Assembly: GCA_035516255.1 (NCBI GenBank)
Contig: DATJAL010000061.1
Location: 1-64,000 of the forward strand
DNA: 64,000 nucleotides
Origin: Chitinivibrionales bacterium
GTDB lineage: Bacteria > Fibrobacterota > Chitinivibrionia > Chitinivibrionales > FEN-1185
Direction: 5' to 3'
Shown in pieces: positions 33,745 to 42,012 of the stretch (positions are counted from its first letter, which is position 1; each line of letters opens with the position of its first letter). The notes beneath the pieces are model-generated. The model had not been told where the DNA came from. It saw nothing but the letters and a program-made list of their open reading frames with translations, and did no database searches. A program made the translations under genes and the position numbers.

Positions 33745-34395
33745 ATGAAAAATTATTCCCACTACCTCTTCGACGCCGACGGCACGCTCATCGATACCAC
33801 CGAGCTCATCTACCAGTGCTTTCTCTACACCTGCAAAAAGTTCGGCGACAGGCAGGTATCGCGGGCGGAAGTGATCAGGAACATCGGCCTCACGTTGCGA
33901 AGCCAGATGGAAGTGTACTTCGGTCCGCTTGACAATGAGCGGTTCTCCATGCTGGCGGGCGAACACATGAATTACCAGCTGTCAATTTATCCGAAATATC
34001 TGAAGCTGTTCCCGACCGTGAGAGAGGGGCTCGCCTGCCTGCGCGAACGGGGAAGGCATTGCGGCATTGTCACCTCGCGCAGGCGGCAGACGCTTGAACT
34101 GTACCTTAAAAAGACAGGGATATTTGAATTCTTCGAGATATTTGTTACGCCGGAAAATACTGAGAAGCATAAGCCCGAACCCGATCCGGTCCTCGAAGCG
34201 CTGTCGCTCTTCAAGATCAACGATAAATCCACAGTGCTCATGGTCGGCGATTCGGAGTTCGATGTTCAATGCGGCGTCCAGGCAGGCGTTGATACCGCTT
34301 TTGTAAATTGGAGCCACAATGATCATTCGTCATTCAGGATCAAGCCGTCATACCTGATTGACGATTTCAACCAATTATGCCCTCCGGCCGCATGA
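33745..34395 (+). CDS. HAD-superfamily hydrolase, phosphoglycolate phosphatase-like
   Basis: The 216-residue protein has FDADGTLIDT (nucleophile Asp10, acid/base Asp12), a helical cap (about 18-85), GIVTSRRRQT for motif II, KPEPDPVLEAL for motif III and MVGDSEFDVQCG for motif IV. This is the HAD subfamily I layout of Gph and PpaX-type phosphatases. The physiological substrate cannot be told from sequence. The ribosome site is weak (AAAG). It is followed 20 bases later by the ABC transporter genes, so it may head that operon. Confidence 0.9.
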   Translation: MKNYSHYLFDADGTLIDTTELIYQCFLYTCKKFGDRQVSRAEVIRNIGLTLRSQMEVYFGPLDNERFSMLAGEHMNYQLSIYPKYLKLFPTVREGLACLRERGRHCGIVTSRRRQTLELYLKKTGIFEFFEIFVTPENTEKHKPEPDPVLEALSLFKINDKSTVLMVGDSEFDVQCGVQAGVDTAFVNWSHNDHSSFRIKPSYLIDDFNQLCPPAA

Positions 34396-34415
34396 CATTG
34401 TATATTTAATCGCAC

Positions 34416-35132
34416 ATGGTAACCTTCACTTCCGTCACGAAAAAATTCGGCTCCGGAACGCTCGCGGTCGACGATGTGTCGTTCGCCGTGGGCGAGGGCG
34501 AGTTTTTCGCCCTGCTCGGCCCCAACGGCGCGGGAAAGACCACGCTCGTCAAGATGATGCTTGATTTTGTCAAGGTGACAAAAGGCACAATCGATATAAA
34601 CGGGGTCTCGAGCGCGCTCCCTTCGGGACGGCAGGGTGTTGGGTATCTTGCCGAGAATATTAAAATACCCGGATATCTCTCCGGGCTCGATTATCTCCGG
34701 CGGCTGGCCGAACTGTGCGGCATGGAAAGCGCCGCGGCAAAAAAGACCATCGCGGAATTGCTCGACACCGTCGGAATGTCGGGAAAGGAAAGGGCTGCGG
34801 TAAAGACCTATTCAAAAGGCATGCTCCAGCGCATCGGCCTCGCGGGTGCCATGCTTGCCGGCACCAAGGTGCTCGTGCTCGACGAGCCGGTAAGCGGCCT
34901 TGACCCCCTTGGCATCCGCGACGTCCGGCGCATCATGGAGGCGCTCAAGCAGAAGGGCGTCACCATCATCCTCAACTCCCATCTGTTAAGCGAAGTGGAA
35001 AAGACCTGCGACACCGCGGCCATCATCAACAAAGGCAAAATCGTGCTCAAAGATAAGATCGCATCGATCGTCCGCGAGGGGGAGACGCTCGAGGATGTGT
35101 TTGTGCGGGTGGTTGAGGCCGGCCATGCGTAA
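34416..35132 (+). CDS. ABC transporter ATP-binding protein (ABC-2 type exporter)
   Basis: The 238-residue protein has Walker A GPNGAGKTT at 35-43, signature TYSKGMLQR around 131-139, Walker B VLVLDEP at 152-158 and the His switch in LNSHLLSEVEKTCD. It groups with ABC-2 exporters of the NosF/CcmA/YxlF type, powering export by the membrane partner encoded next. Its last codons overlap the permease start by eight bases. The substrate is unknown. Confidence 0.94.
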   Translation: MVTFTSVTKKFGSGTLAVDDVSFAVGEGEFFALLGPNGAGKTTLVKMMLDFVKVTKGTIDINGVSSALPSGRQGVGYLAENIKIPGYLSGLDYLRRLAELCGMESAAAKKTIAELLDTVGMSGKERAAVKTYSKGMLQRIGLAGAMLAGTKVLVLDEPVSGLDPLGIRDVRRIMEALKQKGVTIILNSHLLSEVEKTCDTAAIINKGKIVLKDKIASIVREGETLEDVFVRVVEAGHA

Positions 35133-35937
35133 GTTGCTCCATATTGTCAAATATACCGTAGTTGACCTGCTCCACCAGAAGAGCTTTTTTATACTGCTCG
35201 GCGTGAGCATCGCGTTCGTTCTGCTGCTGCGCGGCTGTTACAAGGGGAATTATGTCGATGCGTCGAGCGGCCACGCCATCGACAGCGTCAAGGTCGCCTG
35301 GTATGCCTCGATCTTCGCGTTTCACGTCGTGTGCGCCGGTGTTTTACTCATTGCCGTCATTCTTTCGATGGGCCTTTTCAGCCGCGACCGGGAAAACGGC
35401 ACCACGCTTTACATGCTTTCCGCGCCTGTGTCCCGCACCGTGTACGCGGCGGGCAGGGTTGTGGGCGTATGGATCGTTTCGTTCGGGTTCATGTTCGTGC
35501 TCCACCTCACCATCTTCATCATAACCTTTTTAAACGCCGGCGGCACCATGCCCGGATACCTGGCCGCCTCGCTGGTCTGTTCTGTCAATGTGCTCTTCGT
35601 AACGCTGCTTGTCTGCCTGCTTTCCCTGTTCATGCCGGATTTCGCCGCCGCGATTGTCGGGATCGGCATTGTCGGGATCAGTTATGTTTCCGACCTGTTC
35701 TACGTGATCATGCAGAGCAGCGTGGTGCAGTCCGCGGTCGGCACCGCGGCGGGCAAGGTGTCGGTGTGGAGAATGGCATGGCCCAAGATTTCATCTTTGC
35801 AAAGCTACGCGATCTCGCTTGTCGACAATAGCCCTTTTCACAGCATCGGGCCGGTCCATCCGCTGATCAACATGACCCTGTACAGCTGCCTGATCTCGTT
35901 TTTTCTCGTCCTCGCGTTCAGGAAACGTGAATTATAA
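35125..35937 (+). CDS. ABC-2 type transporter permease
   Basis: From the ATG at 35125, which overlaps the end of the ATPase gene, the product has 270 residues with about six hydrophobic segments (for example FFILLGVSIAFVLLL, VVCAGVLLIAVILSMGLF, VWIVSFGFMFVLHLTIFIIT). FSRDRENGTTLYMLSAPVSR is the typical coupling sequence of ABC-2/NosY-like permeases. It forms a transporter with the preceding ATPase in the inner membrane. larC follows within 11 bases, so the transcript continues. Confidence 0.9.
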   Translation: MRKLLHIVKYTVVDLLHQKSFFILLGVSIAFVLLLRGCYKGNYVDASSGHAIDSVKVAWYASIFAFHVVCAGVLLIAVILSMGLFSRDRENGTTLYMLSAPVSRTVYAAGRVVGVWIVSFGFMFVLHLTIFIITFLNAGGTMPGYLAASLVCSVNVLFVTLLVCLLSLFMPDFAAAIVGIGIVGISYVSDLFYVIMQSSVVQSAVGTAAGKVSVWRMAWPKISSLQSYAISLVDNSPFHSIGPVHPLINMTLYSCLISFFLVLAFRKREL

Positions 35938-35947
35938 AAAAGGAATC

Positions 35948-37105
35948 ATGATGAAGACCCTTTATTTCGACCTCATGTCCGGCGCCAGCGGCGACATGAT
36001 CTTGTCCGCGCTGGTGGATGTCGGCGTGCCCAAAGCCTATCTCGGCAGGGAACTATCAAGGCTCAGAATCCCGGGCTTTGCCTTTGACGTGGAAAAACGG
36101 AAGCGCAGCGGCATTTCCTGTTTACACCTGAGAATGAAGTGGGACACGCCGCGCTCATACCGCCACCTCCGCCAGATCCTCGACATGATAAAAAAAGCGA
36201 ATTACAAGAGAAGCGTCTATGAGCGGTGCGAGGCGGTGCTCATGCGGCTGGGAAGGGCGGAGGCGAAGGTGCACGACATGCCGCTTGAAAACGTCCATTT
36301 CCACGAGGTGGGCGCGGTCGACACGATTGTTGACATTGCGGGAATATGCCTCGGCCTTGATTTTCTCGGCATTGACGAGATACGGTTTTCCGCCCTTACC
36401 GACGGCAGGGGAACGGTGGAGACCCTGCACGGCGTCATGCCGGTGCCGGTGCCCGCAGTCGCCGCGATGGCCGAGGGATTTGTCTTGAAGATCCTTGATG
36501 TCCCCACGGAACTCCTCACGCCCACGGGCTGCGCGGTACTCACCGCGCTTGGCAAACAGGAAACGGCCGTGAGCGGAACAATCATCAAAACGGGATACGG
36601 CTGCGGCGACAAGGTTCTCAAGGAAACACCCAACGTGCTCCGCGTCTTTCTTGTCAAGGCAGACCCGCAACAGCCGGGCGACTGCGTCAATGTCATTGAA
36701 TCGGACATGGACCATATTTCCGGCGAGATCATGGGCCACGCCGCCGCGCTCCTGATGCGCCAGGGCGCGCTCGATGTTTCCTGGACGCCGGTGTTCATGA
36801 AAAAGGGGCGTCCCGGCTACCGGCTCACCGTGCTCTGCGCGCCGGACAGGCAGCAGGAGTTCATCGACACCATCATGCTGCACACGCGCACGCTCGGCGT
36901 GCGCGTGCATCAGGCCGGCCGCGTTGTCGCGGAAAGAAAGCCCGGAACCGGCCGCCTGCGGGGACAGGTGATTGCGGTGAAGGAGTGCTCGTACAAAGGG
37001 CGCTCGTTTACAAAGCCGGAATATGAGGCCCTGGCGAAGATGAGCGGAAAGACGGGCGAGCCGGTGATCGAGCTGATGGAGGAGTTTACAAAAGCGGAAA
37101 GATAA
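35948..37105 (+). CDS. larC: Nickel-pincer cofactor nickel insertion protein LarC (DUF111)
   Basis: LarC inserts nickel into the pyridinium bis-thiocarboxylate ligand to make the nickel-pincer nucleotide of lactate racemase-like enzymes. AAAAAAGGAATC precedes the first of two ATGs; the product has 385 residues. Signatures are YFDLMSGASGDMILSALVDV, NVHFHEVGAVDTIVDIAG, DGRGTVETLHGVMPVPVPAV and PTELLTPTGCAVL. In some lactobacilli the gene is read by programmed frameshifting as two parts; here it is one uninterrupted frame. larB and larE are not in the window. It ends an apparent HAD/ABC/larC operon. Confidence 0.92.
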   Translation: MMKTLYFDLMSGASGDMILSALVDVGVPKAYLGRELSRLRIPGFAFDVEKRKRSGISCLHLRMKWDTPRSYRHLRQILDMIKKANYKRSVYERCEAVLMRLGRAEAKVHDMPLENVHFHEVGAVDTIVDIAGICLGLDFLGIDEIRFSALTDGRGTVETLHGVMPVPVPAVAAMAEGFVLKILDVPTELLTPTGCAVLTALGKQETAVSGTIIKTGYGCGDKVLKETPNVLRVFLVKADPQQPGDCVNVIESDMDHISGEIMGHAAALLMRQGALDVSWTPVFMKKGRPGYRLTVLCAPDRQQEFIDTIMLHTRTLGVRVHQAGRVVAERKPGTGRLRGQVIAVKECSYKGRSFTKPEYEALAKMSGKTGEPVIELMEEFTKAER

Positions 37106-37140
37106 GGGCGATACATCGTTTACACAAGGAATTAATTCCA

Positions 37141-37881
37141 TCATGTTGATCGGTCTTGCGCGACAGCCAGAAGCGAGAGGCCGGGTAAGAACGGAAGCAG
37201 CTTTGTCCAGCCGGCCTCGGCCGCGAGAATCGTCTTAAGGACAGAATTGAGGGGATCTGGAATTTCGGACATGTCACTCTTGCTTAACTGCCGATTTCCC
37301 TGATAAATTCTTCTGATCCACCTAACCAAAGCGATCGGCGGAAACAGCGTAACGTTGAGCCATTCAATGCTCACCGGTGAAAATCCGCTTTTCAGCAGTG
37401 CACGCTCCAGGCTCCACCTCGAGTAGCGGCGTTCGTGGCCGAGGGCGCGGTCGTGCGCGCCGAAAAGGAATGGATGGGCCGGGACGGAGATAACGAGCAT
37501 GCCGTTCGGCGAGAGAGCTTGCCGGATGGAGGTCAACAGAGCTATTTCGTCGGGGACATGTTCCATGGTGTCAAAACATACCGCGCCGTCAAATGAGTGT
37601 TGGCAAAATGGAAGGGAACATCCCATGGCCTGGACACAGACCAATCCTTGACGTTTTTTCGCATATGATAATGCATCCTTCGAAATATCTACGCCCACGG
37701 AACGCAGGCCCACCCGCCGAAGCTCCAAAGAGATGATGCCGGTGCCCATTCCAACATCAAGGATGAGGTCGCCCGGCCTAAAGTACTTCGAGACTCTTTG
37801 CAGGTAGTTGTGACGCATCCCCGCGAACCACCAGTGAGATGCTTCCAAAGAAAACATTTTTACATATTCTTTTCGGTCCAT
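37141..37881 (-). CDS. SAM-dependent class I methyltransferase
   Basis: The 246-residue protein has motif I LILDVGMGTGIISLEL (about 39-54), motif post-I VGVDISKD, motif II CFDTMEHVPDE and motif III LSPNGMLVISVP, the standard UbiG-like Methyltransf_11 fold. EASHWWFAGMRHNYL near the start is a frequent opening in methyltransferases of glycan and lipid gene clusters. It overlaps the end of the glycosyltransferase gene by 22 bases and is last in the three-gene operon. The target molecule is unknown. Confidence 0.9.
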   Translation of the reverse strand: MDRKEYVKMFSLEASHWWFAGMRHNYLQRVSKYFRPGDLILDVGMGTGIISLELRRVGLRSVGVDISKDALSYAKKRQGLVCVQAMGCSLPFCQHSFDGAVCFDTMEHVPDEIALLTSIRQALSPNGMLVISVPAHPFLFGAHDRALGHERRYSRWSLERALLKSGFSPVSIEWLNVTLFPPIALVRWIRRIYQGNRQLSKSDMSEIPDPLNSVLKTILAAEAGWTKLLPFLPGLSLLAVAQDRST

Positions 37882-38624
37882 GGCAGTTTTCCATATCTGT
37901 GGTGGATGCGGATGACATCAATGAGCATTTGCACCGAATCGTGAATGGGGTGCACTCTGCTCGGTGTGGAATTCATCCATTGTACGGCTATTTCCCGGCA
38001 TTCTATGTTCTTTTTTAAAACCTTTAACAGTACTTCCACGTCGAAGGCGAACCGCCGGACAAGAAGATCTTGGAAAACTTCCTGGGCAAGTCCCAACGGG
38101 AAGAGCTTGAAGCCGCATTGTGTATCTCGCAACGAGAATCCCAATGCGATGCGAATGATAAAATTGAAGATCTTTCCCATTCTTTCCCGGAAAAAGGCCT
38201 GACGCCGAACGAGTCGCGAAGTCTGCTGGGCGCGGGACCCGATCAACACGATGTTTTCCGACGCCAGCGGCAAAAGTTTTTCGATCTCCTCGATGGGCGT
38301 TGACATATCGGCATCAAACAACAGGATGTATGAATTTTTGGCCGCCAGAATGCCTCTCCGGGCCGCCGCGCCCTTCCCCTGGTTCGTCTTGGTCCGAAGC
38401 AATCGTACACGATGGTCGTTCAAAAAAGCCTTGATCGCAGCAGCTGTCCCGTCGGTGCTGCCATCGTCACAGACGATGACCTCGAACTGGTAGGGTCTTT
38501 CACCGCAATAGCGCAATACCTTGCTTATGGTCGCGGGGAGCCGTGCGGCCTCGTTAAACGCAGGGATGACGATTGAAATGCTTCTGACGTTTTGCACGTA
38601 ATGCTTTCTCGGCACGGTTAACAA
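37860..38624 (-). CDS. Family 2 glycosyltransferase, dolichyl/polyprenyl-phosphate glucosyltransferase type
   Basis: The 254-residue protein has ISIVIPAFNEAARLPATI, VIVCDDGSTDGT, LLRTKTNQGKGAAARRGILA and LLFDADMSTPIEEIEKLL, the GT2 fold of DPM/ALG5-like enzymes that move a sugar from a nucleotide donor to a polyprenyl phosphate. DTQCGFKLFP is highly characteristic of this group. There are no C-terminal membrane spans. It lies between a GT-C-like membrane protein and a methyltransferase, suggesting that the three decorate a surface glycan or lipid. Confidence 0.9.
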   Translation of the reverse strand: MLTVPRKHYVQNVRSISIVIPAFNEAARLPATISKVLRYCGERPYQFEVIVCDDGSTDGTAAAIKAFLNDHRVRLLRTKTNQGKGAAARRGILAAKNSYILLFDADMSTPIEEIEKLLPLASENIVLIGSRAQQTSRLVRRQAFFRERMGKIFNFIIRIALGFSLRDTQCGFKLFPLGLAQEVFQDLLVRRFAFDVEVLLKVLKKNIECREIAVQWMNSTPSRVHPIHDSVQMLIDVIRIHHRYGKLPWTEKNM

Positions 38625-38674
38625 ATGGAAAAATATCGTTTTCCAAGCACGTTCGACCCTTGTTAACCCTTGTG

Positions 38675-40297
38675 TTACGGCATAATTATTGGATAGCCGT
38701 CAACCCAACGTACTGCATGATTTCTAAGAGAATCCGAAGGCAAGAAATCAGGTACGGTGGATTTGTTAAGAAAAACATAGAGTGTATTCTTATCGAAGGA
38801 TCCCCGTGCATAAAGATTCTTCTGATCGTTCCGATAATTGCTCTTCGCAAAATAATCGGCACGCGCCATGCTCGCAACATTTATGGTCAGACCGTGGTCT
38901 CCTGCATATAATGCGAAAGGCACGTAATTATCGCTTTCAACAAGCGCTGGAATGCAGGCAATATGATCATATCTCTTCGCACACTGCGCCCATACGTTTG
39001 AGTGCAATGAATTTTTCCATAATGTCCTGTCGATGGAGACGCTTCTGTAAAACGGAAAAAAGTCCATTATTTGAATGACAACGGCAAACGAAATGATGAT
39101 TGCTGCTTTCCTGCTGTTCTGTATTCTCACAATGAGCACAAGGCACGAAAGCGTGAGGATGTAAGTGATTGGCCAGAACATTCTTCCGCTGGCCCTGATT
39201 ATTCCAAGTTTTTCATACACCAATTGGGGGAGCCTGAGGTGCAGCAATTCATGGTTTGCAAAGGTGATTGCGTTTGAAATCGACAACAAAAAAAGAATAA
39301 GGCAGGTCAACGCCAGGGGGACAGCATTGCTTTTCTTCACTATATATTTGTGCCGAAGACCTGCGATTCCGCTTGTCACCCCAAGTAAGATCAATCCGAG
39401 TCCCAAATAATTAAATCCTTCATACTGGCCCAAAGTTGCAGAGGGCAGGGCGTTAAAGAAAAGGAACGAGGTGAAAGGCATTGGATTGAGAGGAGCGAGG
39501 AGGTTCATCGAATAGTAGCCGAATCCAGATGCGGACGCTTCCTTGATTCCGATGATAAAATATCCTTCAATCCACATAGCGCCACAAAGCATGAATGCCG
39601 AAATGACGGAAAAAGAAAAAATTGAGGCGCGATGCCGCCCGTCGGACTCGAGCGAATTGCGGAGAAAATACCCACTATAGAGAAGGACGATCATGAAAAG
39701 AAAATAAAAATGAATCATCGACGCCGCGAAAAATAGAACCCCCCATTTTATGCGCGTATGAAGCGTATCTGGATCGAAATAAAGGTACAGGGCGGCTAAC
39801 AGTATCCAATGCGCCGTGAGGCTTTCATGTAATTCTGCGCGCTGAACCAGAACCGGCGACATGATGAAGAACAGAGTCCCGACGAACGCGATATATCGAT
39901 TTTTAATAAAGCGTGAAACAAGATACCACCCGAAAATCCCTTGAAGCATGTAGGAGAGAAGCAGCCATATACCGTGGTATTGGAAGTGTGCCGGTAAGAA
40001 CGGCGAAAAAGGCTTGAGGAGGAAGGCAATGAGCGGAATGGAATCGGTAAAGACAACGCTTGTGCCCTGTGGATAATTTAGCGATTGAACTATTCCAAGG
40101 GGAAAATGCCAGGGCTCCGTTCTGAAAAAGTGCCATCCTAAAAAATGTGTTGCGGCGTCCTGACGCAGAGTCCATTCAATAAATAGGGGATTGAGGATTT
40201 TACAACCGTAAACAGCGATAAAAAAGGCGGCTCCCAACAGCGCTGCTGAAACCGGCGAAAAGATACAGGCGGAGGATTTGCTCAAGTTTATCGACAT
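38675..40297 (-). CDS. Polytopic membrane protein, GT-C/YfhO-like (DUF6311-like)
   Basis: The 540-residue protein has about eleven hydrophobic segments (for example VSAALLGAAFFIAVYGCKIL, YIAFVGTLFFIMSPVLV, YILTLSCLVLIVRI), an early loop with DAATHFLGWHFFRTEPWHFP and NYPQGTSVVFTDSIPL, and a soluble C-terminal domain. An acidic first loop and the long hydrophobic body fit GT-C membrane glycosyltransferases that use polyprenyl-phosphate sugars, which suits the GT2 gene 50 bases downstream. The exact family was not verified. Confidence 0.75.
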   Translation of the reverse strand: MSINLSKSSACIFSPVSAALLGAAFFIAVYGCKILNPLFIEWTLRQDAATHFLGWHFFRTEPWHFPLGIVQSLNYPQGTSVVFTDSIPLIAFLLKPFSPFLPAHFQYHGIWLLLSYMLQGIFGWYLVSRFIKNRYIAFVGTLFFIMSPVLVQRAELHESLTAHWILLAALYLYFDPDTLHTRIKWGVLFFAASMIHFYFLFMIVLLYSGYFLRNSLESDGRHRASIFSFSVISAFMLCGAMWIEGYFIIGIKEASASGFGYYSMNLLAPLNPMPFTSFLFFNALPSATLGQYEGFNYLGLGLILLGVTSGIAGLRHKYIVKKSNAVPLALTCLILFLLSISNAITFANHELLHLRLPQLVYEKLGIIRASGRMFWPITYILTLSCLVLIVRIQNSRKAAIIISFAVVIQIMDFFPFYRSVSIDRTLWKNSLHSNVWAQCAKRYDHIACIPALVESDNYVPFALYAGDHGLTINVASMARADYFAKSNYRNDQKNLYARGSFDKNTLYVFLNKSTVPDFLPSDSLRNHAVRWVDGYPIIMP

Positions 40298-40651
40298 AAG
40301 GCTTTTTATTGGTTTTTTAGGAATTTATTCATAACTTTAGTGGGCTCTCAATGATGTATCCCCATCACGATGTGCATATTATACCATATAAACTAAAATG
40401 ATGGCAAAGTACTTGAATCTAGGTGGTGTCTTAAGTGAGACACTGCCGAAATCTATAAGGGATGAAAATAAAGGTGGCTTAAGGGACAGTCGAACGACCT
40501 TCGATCAATGTTTCCTTATAACGCAACTTGGTTTCCCCAATCCCCTTGTCCGCCGCCGCCGGGATATAGTATTTTACTCCATCCATTAACGGTATCCACC
40601 CGGAAATTTATTGCAATTACCATAAATCAATTTTTCCGAAAGGCGGAATGA
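40298..40651. other. metK upstream region, no riboswitch recognised
   Basis: The 354-base gap between the divergent membrane protein gene and metK holds one hairpin, GGTGGTGTCT / AGACACTGCC (about 40421-40446, two G-U pairs). It lacks the SAM-I core (GGUGGAGGGA...GCAACC) and I could not fit other SAM-binding folds. The 63-codon frame at 40398 has no ribosome site or recognisable product. Confidence 0.5.
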
Positions 40652-41815
40652 ATGAGGTATCTATTTACTTCCGAAAGCGTGTCGCAGGGGCATCCGGACA
40701 AGGTCGCAGACCAGATTTCCGACGCGGTGCTCGACGCGATGTTCGAGCAGGACCCCTATTCCCGCGTCGCCTGCGAAACGCTGGTGACCACAGGGCTCGT
40801 GGTGATCGCCGGGGAGATCACCAGCAAGGCGGTCGTTGACATTCCGGGGATCGCGCGTAAGACCATCGCCGAGATCGGCTACAACGACCCCACGCTCGGG
40901 TTCGACGCCAAGAGTTGCGGCATCATGGTGACGCTCGACAAGCAGTCGCCCGACATTTCGCAGGGCGTCACGGCCGGCAAGGGCCTGCACAAGGAACAGG
41001 GCGCGGGCGACCAGGGCATGATGTTCGGCTATGCGTGCGACGAGACAAAGACCTACATGCCGCTCGCCATCCACCTTGCGCACCGGCTCATGGAATACCT
41101 CACCGCGGCACGTGAAAAGAAGCTCATCAAGTACCTGCGGCCCGACAGCAAGTCGCAGGTGACTGTGGAATACGAGAACGACAAGCCCTTGCGCGTCCAC
41201 ACCGTGGTGCTCTCGACCCAGCACGCGCCCGAGGCGCCGTATTCGAAGATCAAAAAGGACATGATCGAGAAGATCATCAAGAAGGTTATCCCCGCAAAAT
41301 TGCTTGACAAGAACACCATTTACCACATCAATCCCACCGGCCGGTTCGTGATCGGCGGGCCGCACGGCGACAGCGGCGTGACAGGCCGCAAAATCATCGT
41401 GGACACCTACGGCGGCTACGGCGGCCATGGCGGCGGCGCGTTTTCGGGCAAGGACCCCACCAAGGTCGACCGGAGCGCGGCGTACGCCGCGCGCTGGATC
41501 GCCAAGAACCTCGTTGCGGCAAAGCTCGCGAAAAAGGTGAGAATACAGGTATCGTATGCCATCGGCGTCGCAAAACCGATTTCGATTTTCGTGGACACCT
41601 ACGGCACCGGCATCATGTCCGACGACCGGATAAGCAAGATCGTGGAAAAAGTGTTCGACCTGCGTCCCGCGGCCATCATCGAGAAACTCAAACTGCGGCG
41701 GCCCATCTACCGCGAGACAGCGCGCAACGGCCATTTCGGCCGCGAGCTGCCCAACTTCACCTGGGAAAAACTCGACATGGTTGACAAGATCAGGAAGGCC
41801 GCCGGGCTAAAGTAA
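40652..41815 (+). CDS. metK: S-adenosylmethionine synthetase (MetK)
   Basis: MetK makes S-adenosylmethionine from ATP and methionine. The 387-residue length is normal. [20 protein letters not shown] opens the protein, with [33 protein letters not shown] and [20 protein letters not shown] all present, covering the ATP, methionine, Mg and K sites. AAAGGCGGAATGA precedes the ATG. It is followed by a strong terminator, so it is probably transcribed alone. Confidence 0.97.
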   Translation: MRYLFTSESVSQGHPDKVADQISDAVLDAMFEQDPYSRVACETLVTTGLVVIAGEITSKAVVDIPGIARKTIAEIGYNDPTLGFDAKSCGIMVTLDKQSPDISQGVTAGKGLHKEQGAGDQGMMFGYACDETKTYMPLAIHLAHRLMEYLTAAREKKLIKYLRPDSKSQVTVEYENDKPLRVHTVVLSTQHAPEAPYSKIKKDMIEKIIKKVIPAKLLDKNTIYHINPTGRFVIGGPHGDSGVTGRKIIVDTYGGYGGHGGGAFSGKDPTKVDRSAAYAARWIAKNLVAAKLAKKVRIQVSYAIGVAKPISIFVDTYGTGIMSDDRISKIVEKVFDLRPAAIIEKLKLRRPIYRETARNGHFGRELPNFTWEKLDMVDKIRKAAGLK

Positions 41816-41837
41816 GGCGGTAGGGTGATTGAAAAAT

Positions 41838-41868
41838 AAAAGGGCATAGAACTTCTATGCCCTTTTTC
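41838..41868 (+). terminator. Rho-independent terminator of metK
   Basis: AGGGCATAGAA (41841-41851) pairs with TTCTATGCCCT (41853-41863), followed by TTTTC. It lies about 25 bases after the metK stop. Confidence 0.88.
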
Positions 41869-41887
41869 ATATATTTTCATGAAAAGA

Positions 41888-41992
41888 TAGCCGCAGAGGC
41901 GCAGAAAACACAAGAGGAAATGGGAATAAAGAGTCCACACCTTAAATAACTCTCATTATTCCATGTGCCCCCTGTGTCTCCGTGGCGGATTT
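41888..41992 (+). repeat. Repeat C-like inverted pair
   Basis: GCCGCAGAGGCGCAGAAAACAC at the left and, inverted, CCCCTGTGTCTCCGTGGC at the right are both related to the GCCACAGAGACACAG element at 4284 and 20274. The right copy ends just before the ribosome site of the ammonia-lyase gene. Confidence 0.45.
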
Positions 41993-42012
41993 ATTCTTTA
42001 AGGAGTAGACAA

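Noticed and set aside
40398-40589. 63-codon open frame before metK
   Set aside because: No ribosome site, no recognisable product, and the region looks like ordinary intergenic DNA.
40380-40650. SAM riboswitch upstream of metK
   Set aside because: One hairpin is present, but the conserved SAM-I core and the GCAACC junction are absent and no other SAM-binding fold could be fitted.
40661-41734. 357-codon open frame on the minus strand
   Set aside because: It is antisense to metK; rich in His, Asp and Arg as expected for a reverse frame of a GC-rich gene.
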